Below are positions 33,997 through 41,632 of a stretch of 64,000 nucleotides of DNA, piece after piece. Source of the stretch: Nonomuraea montanisoli. GTDB taxonomy: Bacteria > Actinomycetota > Actinomycetes > Streptosporangiales > Streptosporangiaceae. The translations under genes were made by a program, and so were the position numbers. The notes under the pieces were generated by a model. That model was given only the letters and a program-made list of their open reading frames with translations, ran no database searches and was not told the origin of the DNA. Where the stretch lies: positions 310,001-374,000 of the forward strand of contig NZ_JABWGN010000008.1 of NCBI RefSeq assembly GCF_013363975.1. Reading direction: 5' to 3'. Position 1 is the stretch's first letter; every line of letters starts with the position of its first letter.

Positions 33997-34743
33997 TCAG
34001 GAGGGGCGGCGGCGCAGGGCCAGGACCGCGACCACGATCCCGATCACGCCCACCAGCAGCCCCGCCCCGCCCAGCAGGCGCGCCGTGCCGTCGGAGGCGG
34101 ACGACGCCGCGACCAGCCGGGGCGCGTCCGAGGGGGCGCCGGCGGGTGAGGCGGACGCGTGGTGGTCCGCCGGAGCGCCGGACTCGGCGGCGGCCGGGGT
34201 GAGCTTGAGCGTCGGGGCCGGGTGCTCCGCCTCCGTGCCGTCGCTCTTGGGGGCGTCGGCCCAGTTCACGACCTCGCCGCCGGAGTACGTCTGCTTGGTC
34301 GGGAACGTGAGCTGGTCGACGCCCTCGGGCAGCTTGCCCATGGACACCTCGAACTCCTGGAACTCGCCCTTGGAGATCTTGCCGCCCGACCAGACGACCG
34401 TGGACACGGCGTCGGTCAGGTCGCCGTACTCGGTCTTGACCGGGGTGGGCAGCTTGCTCTCGGTGACCTTGACCGTCCAGCCGGGAACGGGCTTGACCGA
34501 GACGAACGCCAGCGGGTGGTCGGTGGGGAAGGTGACCTCGACGCGCACGGTCGAGGCGTCGTCGCGCTCGTTCGGCACCCGGAACGCGACCTTGGTGAAG
34601 CCGCCCTGCACGGCGGTGGCGGGGTTGATCGTGACGTGCGCGAGGGCGGGCAGCGCGGTGGCCACGGTGACGGCCGCCACGGCGGCGAGCACGGTCGCGG
34701 CGCGGCGGCCCAGGGACCGCCCGGAGGGCATGGCGAAGGACAT
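33997..34743 (-). CDS. YcnI-family (DUF1775) copper-associated membrane protein
   Basis: 248 residues. The signal peptide ends TALPALA, leaving His as the first mature residue (HVTINPATAVQGG), the N-terminal histidine that binds copper in YcnI. The DUF1775 core follows (FTKVAFRVPNERDDASTVRVEVTFP; GWTVKV; VSTVVWSGG), then a Pro/Ala/His linker and a C-terminal membrane anchor (LLGGAGLLVGVIGIVVAVLAL). Start at ATG 34743 with TGGAG eight bases upstream. It follows a membrane-protein gene by 49 bp and likely works in copper delivery. Confidence 0.92.
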   Translation of the reverse strand: MSFAMPSGRSLGRRAATVLAAVAAVTVATALPALAHVTINPATAVQGGFTKVAFRVPNERDDASTVRVEVTFPTDHPLAFVSVKPVPGWTVKVTESKLPTPVKTEYGDLTDAVSTVVWSGGKISKGEFQEFEVSMGKLPEGVDQLTFPTKQTYSGGEVVNWADAPKSDGTEAEHPAPTLKLTPAAAESGAPADHHASASPAGAPSDAPRLVAASSASDGTARLLGGAGLLVGVIGIVVAVLALRRRPS

Positions 34744-34792
34744 GGTGAAGCTCCACGTGAGAAAAAGGGGATGGGAAAAGGGGTGGCAGAGG

Positions 34793-35404
34793 TCAGGCGG
34801 TACGTGGAGGACCGCGCCTGGCCAGGCAGTGCCGCAGGGCCGGATCGGGGGGGACGGCGCGCACCCGTACCACGGGAGGCGCCTGCCGCGCGGACGGCAT
34901 CGCAGGGAACACCCCGGCGAGCAGCGCACGCCCGAGGTGGCGTCCCAGGCCGTCGTGGAGGCGGCGCAGCAGCGACCACAGCGCGGCCTCGCCGCGCGCC
35001 AGCCACCAGCCGGTGAGGAGCGTGGCCGTCAGGTGCGCGGCCAGCATGCCGGCGCCGACCGCGAGCCCCCGGCTCTCGGGCGTCCCGGTCTCGAAGGCCA
35101 GGAGCATCCCGCCGGCGGGGGAGTCGTGCAGGTGGACGGCGACGTAGCCCGTGGGGCCGCCGGCGCTGAACAGCTCGTGCAGGACGGCCTGCGCGGCGAC
35201 CAGCGCGAGGTTGATCGTCAGCGGGTGCCGCTCCCTGCCGCCCAGCGAGAGCGCCAGCACGCAGGCCGCGCCGAGCCCGAGGGCGGCCGTGCCGGGCGCG
35301 GGCGCCGTCCCGCCGCCCGCCACGTGCGCCAGCGACGCCAGAACGACGCAGACGGCGGAGAAGACGGCCGTCCGCGCGAGTCTGAGGGGAAGGCGGGCGC
35401 GCAT
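34793..35404 (-). CDS. Integral membrane protein upstream of ycnI-like gene
   Basis: 203 residues, unrecognised by name. About four to five spans (VFSAVCVVLASLAHVAGG; AALGLGAACVLALSLGG; LTINLALVAAQAVLHELF; GAGMLAAHLTATLLTGWWLA). His residues flank membrane segments (ERHPLTIN, VLHEL, VHLHDS, AAHL). Proteins of this layout often precede YcnI/DUF1775 genes in actinobacteria; a copper-handling role is inferred from that position only. The C-terminal 50 residues are Arg/Pro-rich and cytoplasmic. Confidence 0.7.
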   Translation of the reverse strand: MRARLPLRLARTAVFSAVCVVLASLAHVAGGGTAPAPGTAALGLGAACVLALSLGGRERHPLTINLALVAAQAVLHELFSAGGPTGYVAVHLHDSPAGGMLLAFETGTPESRGLAVGAGMLAAHLTATLLTGWWLARGEAALWSLLRRLHDGLGRHLGRALLAGVFPAMPSARQAPPVVRVRAVPPDPALRHCLARRGPPRTA

Positions 35405-35546
35405 GCGGCCTCCATGTTCTCACGGAGCGTGCCCGCCGCACCCCCTAACCGGAAACGGGGACCAGTCACGACATAGGGGGCGGGCAGGCTCGTCGCTCGC
35501 GAGGCCGGGGATCGCGGGGTGGCGCGCAGGCATGCCGAGGGGCGGG

Positions 35547-36473
35547 TCAGGACGTCCAGAACCGGTCGGGGACGAGGCCGAGGCGGCGGAGGCCGGCCGC
35601 GACCAGGTCGGCGAACACGGTGGCCCCGTGCTCGGAGGTGTGGGTGTCGTCCTGCTTCTCCCGGGTGAGGTAGAGCTCCTCGGCCGCCTCCGGGCCGAGC
35701 GCCTCGACGAGCCGGCGGCTGTCGTCCGTGAGGTCGATCAGCGCCACGCCCTCGGCGGCGGCCACGGCGCGCATCTCGGCCGGCAGGTCCACGCCGCGTT
35801 CGTTCACGATCAGCCCGGCGGGGCCGAGCGCCGCGCCGTCGAACCGCCGCCGCACGACCGGCGTGACGAGGACCGGGGTGGCGCCCCTGGCGGCGATCCC
35901 GCGCGTGATCCGGGCGAGGTCGTCCCGGTACGCGGCGGCGGTGGCCTGCTTGTCGTTGTGCCCGAACTGGATCAGCGCCACGTCGCCGGGCCGTAGCTGG
36001 GGCTCCATCGCGGCCCACAGCTCCGGCTTGGCGAGGAAGGACGCCGCGCTCTCGCCGGAGCCCGAGTGGTTGACCACGGACAGGCCGTGCCGGAAGTGGC
36101 GGGGCAGCCGCTGCCCCCAGCCGGTGTACGGCGCGTACGCCTGGTCGGTGACGGTCGAGTCGCCCGCCAGGAAGAGCGCCGTCGGGCCCGCCAGGGAGAC
36201 CTCGACGGACCGCACCCCGGGAGCCGCGCCGGTGAAGGTCAGCGTCAGACCCGGCGTCCCGGGGCCGTCCCAGCCGTTCTGCTGGGCCTCCGGGGTGCGG
36301 ACGTTGACGGTGAACGCGCGGCGGTGCCGGCCCTCGCCCGGGGACGCCCGCGCCATGAGCCGCCGCGCCTCGGCCAGCACCTCGGTGCCGCCCCCGACGA
36401 CCACGGTCACGTCGTAGTGGCCGGGCGGCACGTCGAAGGTGCGGATGGTTGCCTCGTTCGCGGGCTCGGGCAT
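35547..36473 (-). CDS. SGNH esterase, rhamnogalacturonan-acetylesterase-like, cytoplasmic
   Basis: 308 residues. An N-terminal beta domain (about 1-95) precedes an SGNH hydrolase with block I GDSTV (Ser106), the Gly of NHSGSGESAASF, Asn in FGHNDK and the Asp/His pair in DDTHTSEHG. This set matches rhamnogalacturonan acetylesterases, which deacetylate pectin fragments. There is no signal peptide, so it would act on imported oligosaccharides. ATG start with AAGGGGAG. A LacI-type operator lies 33 bp upstream and is identical to one before the DUF2264 gene at 56.1 kb. Confidence 0.85.
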   Translation of the reverse strand: MPEPANEATIRTFDVPPGHYDVTVVVGGGTEVLAEARRLMARASPGEGRHRRAFTVNVRTPEAQQNGWDGPGTPGLTLTFTGAAPGVRSVEVSLAGPTALFLAGDSTVTDQAYAPYTGWGQRLPRHFRHGLSVVNHSGSGESAASFLAKPELWAAMEPQLRPGDVALIQFGHNDKQATAAAYRDDLARITRGIAARGATPVLVTPVVRRRFDGAALGPAGLIVNERGVDLPAEMRAVAAAEGVALIDLTDDSRRLVEALGPEAAEELYLTREKQDDTHTSEHGATVFADLVAAGLRRLGLVPDRFWTS

Positions 36474-36505
36474 GCGGCGACTCCCCTTCCGGCCGGGAAA
36501 GCAAG

Positions 36506-36520
36506 GGTAAGCGCTTTCCG
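36506..36520. promoter_or_regulatory. LacI-family operator upstream of SGNH esterase
   Basis: GGTAAGCGCTTTCCG contains the AAGCGCTT core dyad of LacI/CcpA-type sites. It is 33 bp upstream of the esterase start and identical over 15 bp to 56104-56118. Confidence 0.75.
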
Positions 36521-36620
36521 AATCGAAGTCGGATTATGCCGTGCGATGCTGTGCAATGCGTGGCCGATTCGCGTCCGTGTCGCTAGGGTCGTCCCGATCG
36601 CGTCGACATGAGGTGAGAAC

Positions 36621-37091
36621 GTGCGGCATGTGGGTGGATTAATTCTCGGCCTGGTCGTGACGGCGGCCCTGGTCGGGGGTGGAGGGTGGGCGATCCAGCA
36701 GGCGCTGGGCGCCGCCCAGCCGCCCGCCGGCCAGAAGCTCTGGATCGCGCTCGGCGCGATGGCCGCCGTGGGCCTGGTGATGGGGCTGGTGGTGGCGGGA
36801 CGGGTCTCGCCGCTGGCGGCGTTCCTGCCGTCGATGGCGCTGCTGGCCTGGACGGTCGTGTACGCCCTGGACATGAACCGCGCCCTGTCCTACATCCCGG
36901 CGGAGCCGTCGGTGAACCAGGTCGTGCGCGAGGCCGGGCAGGGCGCCAGGATGCTGCTCACCTCGGGGGTGTTCGCCCTGCTGGGCGTGGCGCTGTTCAT
37001 CCCGGTGCTGATCCCGTCGCGCTGGGCGCGCCGCTACGACGACGACGAGGACGACGAGTACGAGGAGAGCCGGCAGGGCGGCTACTACTGA
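36621..37091 (+). CDS. Actinobacterial membrane protein of unknown function
   Basis: 156 residues with about four spans (VGGLILGLVVTAALVGGGGW; LWIALGAMAAVGLVMGLVVA; LAAFLPSMALLAWTVVYAL; MLLTSGVFALLGVALFIPVLIP) and an acidic/Tyr-rich C-terminal tail (YDDDEDDEYEESRQGGYY). GTG start preceded by GAGGTGAG. A -10-like TAGGGT at 36584-36589 gives a short leader. I do not recognise a named family; cytoplasmic acidic tails of this kind may bind partners. Confidence 0.8.
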   Translation: MRHVGGLILGLVVTAALVGGGGWAIQQALGAAQPPAGQKLWIALGAMAAVGLVMGLVVAGRVSPLAAFLPSMALLAWTVVYALDMNRALSYIPAEPSVNQVVREAGQGARMLLTSGVFALLGVALFIPVLIPSRWARRYDDDEDDEYEESRQGGYY

Positions 37092-37148
37092 CGGCGGTCC
37101 GGACGGCCGTCCCGCCGACGGCCGTCCGGAGGGCCCTCCGGGGTGTGC

Positions 37149-37919
37149 TCACACGGGCTCGACCGGGGGCGGGGCGGCCCGCCCGCGTGTGTAGAGGCGG
37201 GTGACGACCTCCTCGATCGTCGCCTGCCCGGGAGCCGTGGCCATGAGGTCGCCGACCGTGCCGTCGAACGCCAGCCGTCCGTGGTCGATGAGCAGGACCC
37301 GGCGGCACAGCCGTTCGACGTCGCCGAGGTCGTGCGTGGTCAGGAGCACGGTGGTGCCCCGCTCGGCGTTGACCCGCAGCAGGAACGAGCGGATGCCGGC
37401 CTTGCTGACCACGTCCAGGCCGATGGTGGGCTCGTCGAGCACCAGCACCTCGGGGTCGTGCAGCAGCGCGGCGGCCAGGTCGCCGCGCATCCGCTGACCG
37501 AGGCTGAGCTGCCGCACCGGCGTGCGCGTGAACCCGCCGAGGTCGAGCGCCTCGGTCAGCTCGTCGAGGCGCACCTGGAACAGCTTGCGATCTACTTTGT
37601 AAAGGAGCCGGACCAGCTCGAAGCTGTCCCGCAGCGGCAGGTCCCACCACAGGGTCGTGCGCTGCCCGAACACCACGCCGATGCGCCGCGCCAGCGCCGT
37701 CCGCCCCCGCGACGGGTCGAGCCCGGCCACCCGGACCCGGCCGGAGGTGGGCGTGAGGATGCCGCACAGCATCTTGATCGTGGTGGACTTGCCGGCGCCG
37801 TTCGGGCCGAGGCAGCCGACGAACTCGCCCGGCTCGATCCGGAACGACAGGTCGCGCACGGCGTGGACGACGGCGCCCCGCACCTTGAAGGTGCGCCCGG
37901 CCCGCTCTGTCTCGATCAT
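37149..37919 (-). CDS. ABC exporter ATP-binding protein (ABC-2 daunorubicin/viologen-like)
   Basis: 256 residues. Walker A GPNGAGKST, Q-loop FGQRTTLWWDLPLRDSF, signature LSLGQRMRGDLAAALL, Walker B VLVLDEPTIGLD and H-loop LTTHDLGDVE are all present. WWDLPLRDSF is characteristic of the ATPase partner of DUF990-type ABC-2 permeases. ATG start with GGGGAG. It is the last gene of a three-gene exporter; the gap to the permease gene is two bases. Confidence 0.93.
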   Translation of the reverse strand: MIETERAGRTFKVRGAVVHAVRDLSFRIEPGEFVGCLGPNGAGKSTTIKMLCGILTPTSGRVRVAGLDPSRGRTALARRIGVVFGQRTTLWWDLPLRDSFELVRLLYKVDRKLFQVRLDELTEALDLGGFTRTPVRQLSLGQRMRGDLAAALLHDPEVLVLDEPTIGLDVVSKAGIRSFLLRVNAERGTTVLLTTHDLGDVERLCRRVLLIDHGRLAFDGTVGDLMATAPGQATIEEVVTRLYTRGRAAPPPVEPV

Positions 37920-37921
37920 GG

Positions 37922-38710
37922 TCAACTCCCCGTGGATCGGTAGTGCCTGATGCCCTGCCGCCAGGCCAGCCCGGCCAGCAGGGCGAGGACGGCGGCCGCG
38001 ACCGGGCCGAGGAACCGGACGAAGCCGGGCGTGCCGAACGGGTCGTCCCGGTCCAGCACGTACAGGGCGGGCTGCCAGTTGACGAACGCCAGGGGCAGCA
38101 CGTACGTGACCCCGCGCACGAGGTCGCGGCCGTACACGCTGAGCGGGTACTGGGTGAGCTGGCCGCCGCCGTACGTGAAGGAGTTGATCACTTCCGGGGC
38201 GTCGGTGAGGAGGAACTGGGCGGCCCCGCCGAGCGTCCAGACGGCGGCGAAGATGACGGTGCCGGTGACCAGCATGACGGGGACCATCCAGAGCCTCCGC
38301 GCGTCCAGGTCGAGGACGGCCAGCGCGTAGCCGAGGACGGCGGCGGCCTGGAGCACCCGCCCGGCGCGGGTGAGGGCGAAGCGGTCGGCGGCGAGCTGGA
38401 TCCAGGTGCTCACCGGGCGGATCAGCATCGTGTCGAGGGTGCCGGCCTTGATGTGCTGGCTGACCTTGTCCACGTTGCTGACGAACATGTCGCAGAGGGT
38501 GAACGACAGGCCGGCGCTGCCGTACAGGAAGAGAGCCTCGTCGCGGGTGAAGCCGGCCAGCGCCGTGGTGTGCGAGAAGATGACCAGGATGACGGCCACG
38601 TCCGTGGCGGTGATGAACACGCCGAGCACCGTCATGATCACGAACGAGGCGCGGTAGGCCATGGCGGCCCGGGTCCACGTCCAGGCGAGCAGCGCGTACG
38701 TCCTAACCAC
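37922..38710 (-). CDS. ABC-2 family permease (DUF990-like)
   Basis: 262 residues, six predicted spans, with AGTLDTMLIRPVSTWIQ and SVYGRDLVRGVTYVLPLAFVNWQPALYVL, matching DUF990-type ABC-2 permeases. GTG start overlaps the stop of the first permease gene by eight bases. Forms a heteromeric exporter with that permease and the ATPase. Substrate unknown. Confidence 0.88.
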   Translation of the reverse strand: MVRTYALLAWTWTRAAMAYRASFVIMTVLGVFITATDVAVILVIFSHTTALAGFTRDEALFLYGSAGLSFTLCDMFVSNVDKVSQHIKAGTLDTMLIRPVSTWIQLAADRFALTRAGRVLQAAAVLGYALAVLDLDARRLWMVPVMLVTGTVIFAAVWTLGGAAQFLLTDAPEVINSFTYGGGQLTQYPLSVYGRDLVRGVTYVLPLAFVNWQPALYVLDRDDPFGTPGFVRFLGPVAAAVLALLAGLAWRQGIRHYRSTGS

Positions 38711-39599
38711 CCTGGATCACCACCCGATGGCGGACGGCGCGGGTGGCCAGGGCGCCGAGCGCGAGCAGCGCGGCCCCCCACGCCGCCTGGAAGGCGAGGG
38801 CGGGGCCTGCGGAGGCGATGCCGAGGTAGACGTCGGCGGGCGCCTGCGCCATGGCCGCCCACGGCAGCGCCCGCACCACCTCGCCCAGCGCGCCGGGGAA
38901 CAGCGTGAGGGGCACCATCATGCCGCTGAGCAGCGTGGTCAGCAGCATCGAGCAGACCATGACACCCCGGTCGTCGGCCAGCCAGCACACCGACAGGCAC
39001 ACGAGGTAGCGCCAGGCGAAGCTGACGACCACCCCGGCCGTGACGCAGGCGAGGACGCCGAGCCACCGCGCCGGGTCCCGTGGCGCGGTGATGCCGAACA
39101 CGGCGGCGCCGGCGAGCATCGGCGGCAGGCCGCGCACGAGGAGCTGATAGGCGGCCCGGCCGAGGTCCTCGGCCAGCAGCCAGAGCTGGAGCGGCGCCGG
39201 GCGGACGAGGTCGAGCGCGATGTCGCCGGTGCGGATGCGTTCGGGCAGGGTGAGGCCGCCGCTGAGGAGCTGCATCGGCCCGATGAACGCCTGGGTGACG
39301 AAGCAGAACGTGACGGCGGCGGTGACGTCGTAGCCGGCCAGGCCGGGTCTGGCCTGCCAGAGCGCGATGAGGATGTAGGCGCGCAGCACGCCGAAGACGC
39401 TGTTGGTGAAGGCCCCGGCCAGGGCCGCTGCGACGTAGGTGGCGTGCTTGCGGAAGCCGTACCGGGCGAGCCGGGCGTAGAGGGAGTAGGAGACGCACCT
39501 CCGGAGGGTGATGGCACGGTGACATGCCGTGCCCGGGCCCGCGCGCGGGCCGGCCAGTGGGAGCCCTGGATTATGGTCCGGGCGCCGCCCGGGCGGCAA
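38703..39599 (-). CDS. ABC-2 family permease (first subunit), start uncertain
   Basis: About 298 residues. The conserved part begins LARYGFRKHATYVAAALAGAFTNSVFGVLRAYI and continues with RTGDIALDLVRPAPLQLWLL and DRGVMVCSMLLTTLLSGMMVPLTLFPG, a DUF990-type permease. No ATG, GTG or TTG lies between the TTG at 39599 and that conserved region, although a GGAGG is seen at about 39500. I used the TTG because AGGCGG lies eight bases upstream, which leaves about 40 extra N-terminal residues. A non-standard start nearer 39490 is possible. Confidence 0.75.
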   Translation of the reverse strand: MPPGRRPDHNPGLPLAGPRAGPGTACHRAITLRRCVSYSLYARLARYGFRKHATYVAAALAGAFTNSVFGVLRAYILIALWQARPGLAGYDVTAAVTFCFVTQAFIGPMQLLSGGLTLPERIRTGDIALDLVRPAPLQLWLLAEDLGRAAYQLLVRGLPPMLAGAAVFGITAPRDPARWLGVLACVTAGVVVSFAWRYLVCLSVCWLADDRGVMVCSMLLTTLLSGMMVPLTLFPGALGEVVRALPWAAMAQAPADVYLGIASAGPALAFQAAWGAALLALGALATRAVRHRVVIQGG

Positions 39600-39646
39600 C
39601 GGATTTACCGCCTGATCGGGCGAGCCCGGGGGAGGGCGCGTGAGGG

Positions 39647-39663
39647 ACGAGTTTCTTACTCGT
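39647..39663. promoter_or_regulatory. 17-bp palindrome between divergent permease and hydrolase genes
   Basis: ACGAGTTTCTTACTCGT has perfect 6-bp arms around a 5-bp centre. It lies 48 bp from the permease start and 49 bp from the hydrolase start. No regulator gene is adjacent, so the binding protein is encoded elsewhere. Confidence 0.5.
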
Positions 39664-39711
39664 TGGTAGATCGGTGTTCCGCGGGGAAGGGACTTCATCG
39701 GAGGACCGAAC

Positions 39712-40701
39712 ATGCACATCGACAGGGACGTCACTCCGGACTATCCCCTCAGCTGGCAGGCGCGCGCGGTCATCGGCCTGATGCACGGCACGCTCAAGCC
39801 GGCGTCCATCCTGTTCATGCGGCACGCGCTGGCCCTGGACTGCGCCGCCCGCCTCGGCGACGTCGTCAACCTGCTCCCGCTGCGCCTGCCCGGCCACGTC
39901 ACGATCACCCCGGCGGGCTTCTCGGCGTGCGGCGGCGAGTGGGTGCGGGCCGGGGAGGGCCTGGACGAGCGCAAGGTCGTGCTGTACTTCCACGGCGGCG
40001 GCTACTTCTCCTGCTCACCCGCGACGCACCGGCCGATCACCTGGCGGCTGTCGCGCGTGGCCATGCGGCCGGTGCTCGCCCTCGACTACCGCCAGGGCCC
40101 GGTGCACACGCTCGCCGACTCCCTGTCCGACGCGCTGGACGCGTACCGGTGCCTGCTCGACCAGGGGTACGCCGCCGAGGACGTCATCCTCGCGGGCGAC
40201 TCCGCCGGCGGGCACCTCACGCTGGCCAGCCTCCTCGCGCTGCGCGACCGGGACCTGCCGCTGCCCGGCGCGGCCGTGTGCCTGTCGCCCTGGACCGACC
40301 TGACCGACTTCCCGCGCCGCGCCAACCGCTGGCAGGACCCGATGCTGCCGGCCGGCCGGGTGCGCTGGCTCGCCCGCCGCTGGACCGCCGGCCTGGACCC
40401 GCGCGACCCGCTGGTGTCGCCGGTGCTCGGCGACTTCTCGGGGCTGCCGCCGCTGATGATCCTGACGGGCTCGACGGAGGTGCTGCGGGACGAGGCCCGC
40501 CGGGTCGCCGTCCGGGCGCGGCGGGCCGGGGTGCCGGTGCGGTACGAGGAGTGGCGGCGGATGCCGCACTGCTTCCCGATCCTGGCGGACATGGTGCCGG
40601 AGGCGCGGACGGCGTTCCGGCACATGGGCGAGTTCCTCGCGGCGGTGGCCGCCCTGGACGAGAACCCGCCGGCCGCCTCGGCCGAGGACGCCGCCGCCTG
40701 A
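39712..40701 (+). CDS. Alpha/beta hydrolase, HSL (hormone-sensitive lipase) family
   Basis: 329 residues. Oxyanion motif YFHGGGYF, nucleophile motif GDSAGGH, an Asp in the TGSTEVLRDEARR region and His in MPHCFPIL give the full triad of the GDXG/HSL esterases. These cleave short-chain esters; the physiological substrate is unknown. ATG start behind GGAGGACC. Divergent from the ABC-2 exporter genes with a palindrome between. No signal peptide. Confidence 0.9.
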   Translation: MHIDRDVTPDYPLSWQARAVIGLMHGTLKPASILFMRHALALDCAARLGDVVNLLPLRLPGHVTITPAGFSACGGEWVRAGEGLDERKVVLYFHGGGYFSCSPATHRPITWRLSRVAMRPVLALDYRQGPVHTLADSLSDALDAYRCLLDQGYAAEDVILAGDSAGGHLTLASLLALRDRDLPLPGAAVCLSPWTDLTDFPRRANRWQDPMLPAGRVRWLARRWTAGLDPRDPLVSPVLGDFSGLPPLMILTGSTEVLRDEARRVAVRARRAGVPVRYEEWRRMPHCFPILADMVPEARTAFRHMGEFLAAVAALDENPPAASAEDAAA

Positions 40702-40738
40702 CCCCTGCTTCCCCGGACTGTGACGCCGCCGGGCGGGT

Positions 40739-40757
40739 ATGGGTTAGGGTTACCTAA
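40739..40757. promoter_or_regulatory. Iron box upstream of siderophore-interacting protein
   Basis: ATGGGTTAGGGTTACCTAA matches 15 of 19 positions of the IdeR/DtxR consensus. With its flank it shares the 13-mer TTACCTAAGTAAG with the DUF2470/S4 iron box at 13.2 kb. It lies 22 bp upstream of the gene start. Confidence 0.72.
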
Positions 40758-40779
40758 GTAAGAGTGGAAGGGTAGGTGT

Positions 40780-41613
40780 ATGTCCGGCAAGCCGAGAGAC
40801 CATCATCGTGGCGTCGTCCTGCGCACGGAGCGGCTCACCCCGCACATGATCCGCGTCGTGGTGGGCGGTGACGACATGCGCGACTTCGCCACCTCCGGGC
40901 TCACCGACCACTACGTCAAGCTCGTCTTCCCGCACGAGGGCGTCGACTATCCCGAGCCCTTCAGCGTCCAGAACGTCCGCGCGAGCATGCCCCGCGAGCT
41001 GTGGCCGCGGCTGCGCAGCTACACCGTGCGCGCCTGGGACCCGGACGCGGCCGAGCTGACCATCGACTTCGTCCACCACGGCGACAAGGGCCTGGCCGGC
41101 CCGTGGGCGGCCGGCGCCGTGCCCGGCGACGAGCTGCTCATGCTGGGCCCCGGCGGCGGCTACGTCCCCGACGCGGCGGCCGGCTGGCACCTGCTCGTCG
41201 GCGACGAGAGCGCGCTGCCCGCGATCCTCGCCTCGGTGGAGGCCCTGCCCGCGGGCGCCCTGGCGTACGTGCTGGTCGAGGTGGAGGGGCCGGACGAGGA
41301 GCAGAAGATCGAGACCGCGGCCGATGCCCGCGTGACCTGGCTGCACCGCGCCGGCCGCCCGGTCGGCGAGGCGCTGGTCGAGGCGGTGTGCGGGCTGGAG
41401 TTCCCGGAGGGCGACGTGCACGCGTTCGTCCACGGTGAGGCGGGCTTCGTCCGGCGGCTTCGCCACCACCTGCGCATCGAGCGGCGGGTGCCGCTGGAGC
41501 GGCTGTCCATCTCCGGCTACTGGCGTTCCGGCGTGGACGACGAGGCGTGGCGGGCGGTCAAGAAGGAGTGGAACCGGCAGATCGAGGCCGAGGAGGCGGC
41601 CGAGCTGGGCTGA
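40780..41613 (+). CDS. Siderophore-interacting protein (FAD ferric-siderophore reductase)
   Basis: 277 residues of the SIP/ViuB family, which release iron from imported ferric siderophores with NAD(P)H and FAD. The FAD motif LRSYTVRAWDP is near residues 78-88; the nicotinamide-binding part shows HLLVGDESALPAILASVEALP, and the C-terminal SGYWRSGVDDEAWRAVKKEW is diagnostic. ATG start. An iron box directly upstream predicts induction in iron shortage. Confidence 0.93.
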   Translation: MSGKPRDHHRGVVLRTERLTPHMIRVVVGGDDMRDFATSGLTDHYVKLVFPHEGVDYPEPFSVQNVRASMPRELWPRLRSYTVRAWDPDAAELTIDFVHHGDKGLAGPWAAGAVPGDELLMLGPGGGYVPDAAAGWHLLVGDESALPAILASVEALPAGALAYVLVEVEGPDEEQKIETAADARVTWLHRAGRPVGEALVEAVCGLEFPEGDVHAFVHGEAGFVRRLRHHLRIERRVPLERLSISGYWRSGVDDEAWRAVKKEWNRQIEAEEAAELG

Positions 41614-41632
41614 CCGCCTCCCCGGCGCCGGG

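Noticed and set aside
34744..34929. N-terminal extension of the YcnI protein up to 34929
   Set aside because: The extra 62 residues are Cys/Arg/Pro-rich and would bury the signal peptide; the ATG at 34743 has a good ribosome site.
35430..35486. Imperfect inverted repeat CCCCCTA...TAGGGGG, considered as a copper operator or terminator
   Set aside because: Arms are separated by 26 bp, the extended stem needs a 5-nt bulge, and it does not match a CsoR site. It could be weak termination for the esterase gene but I would not claim it.
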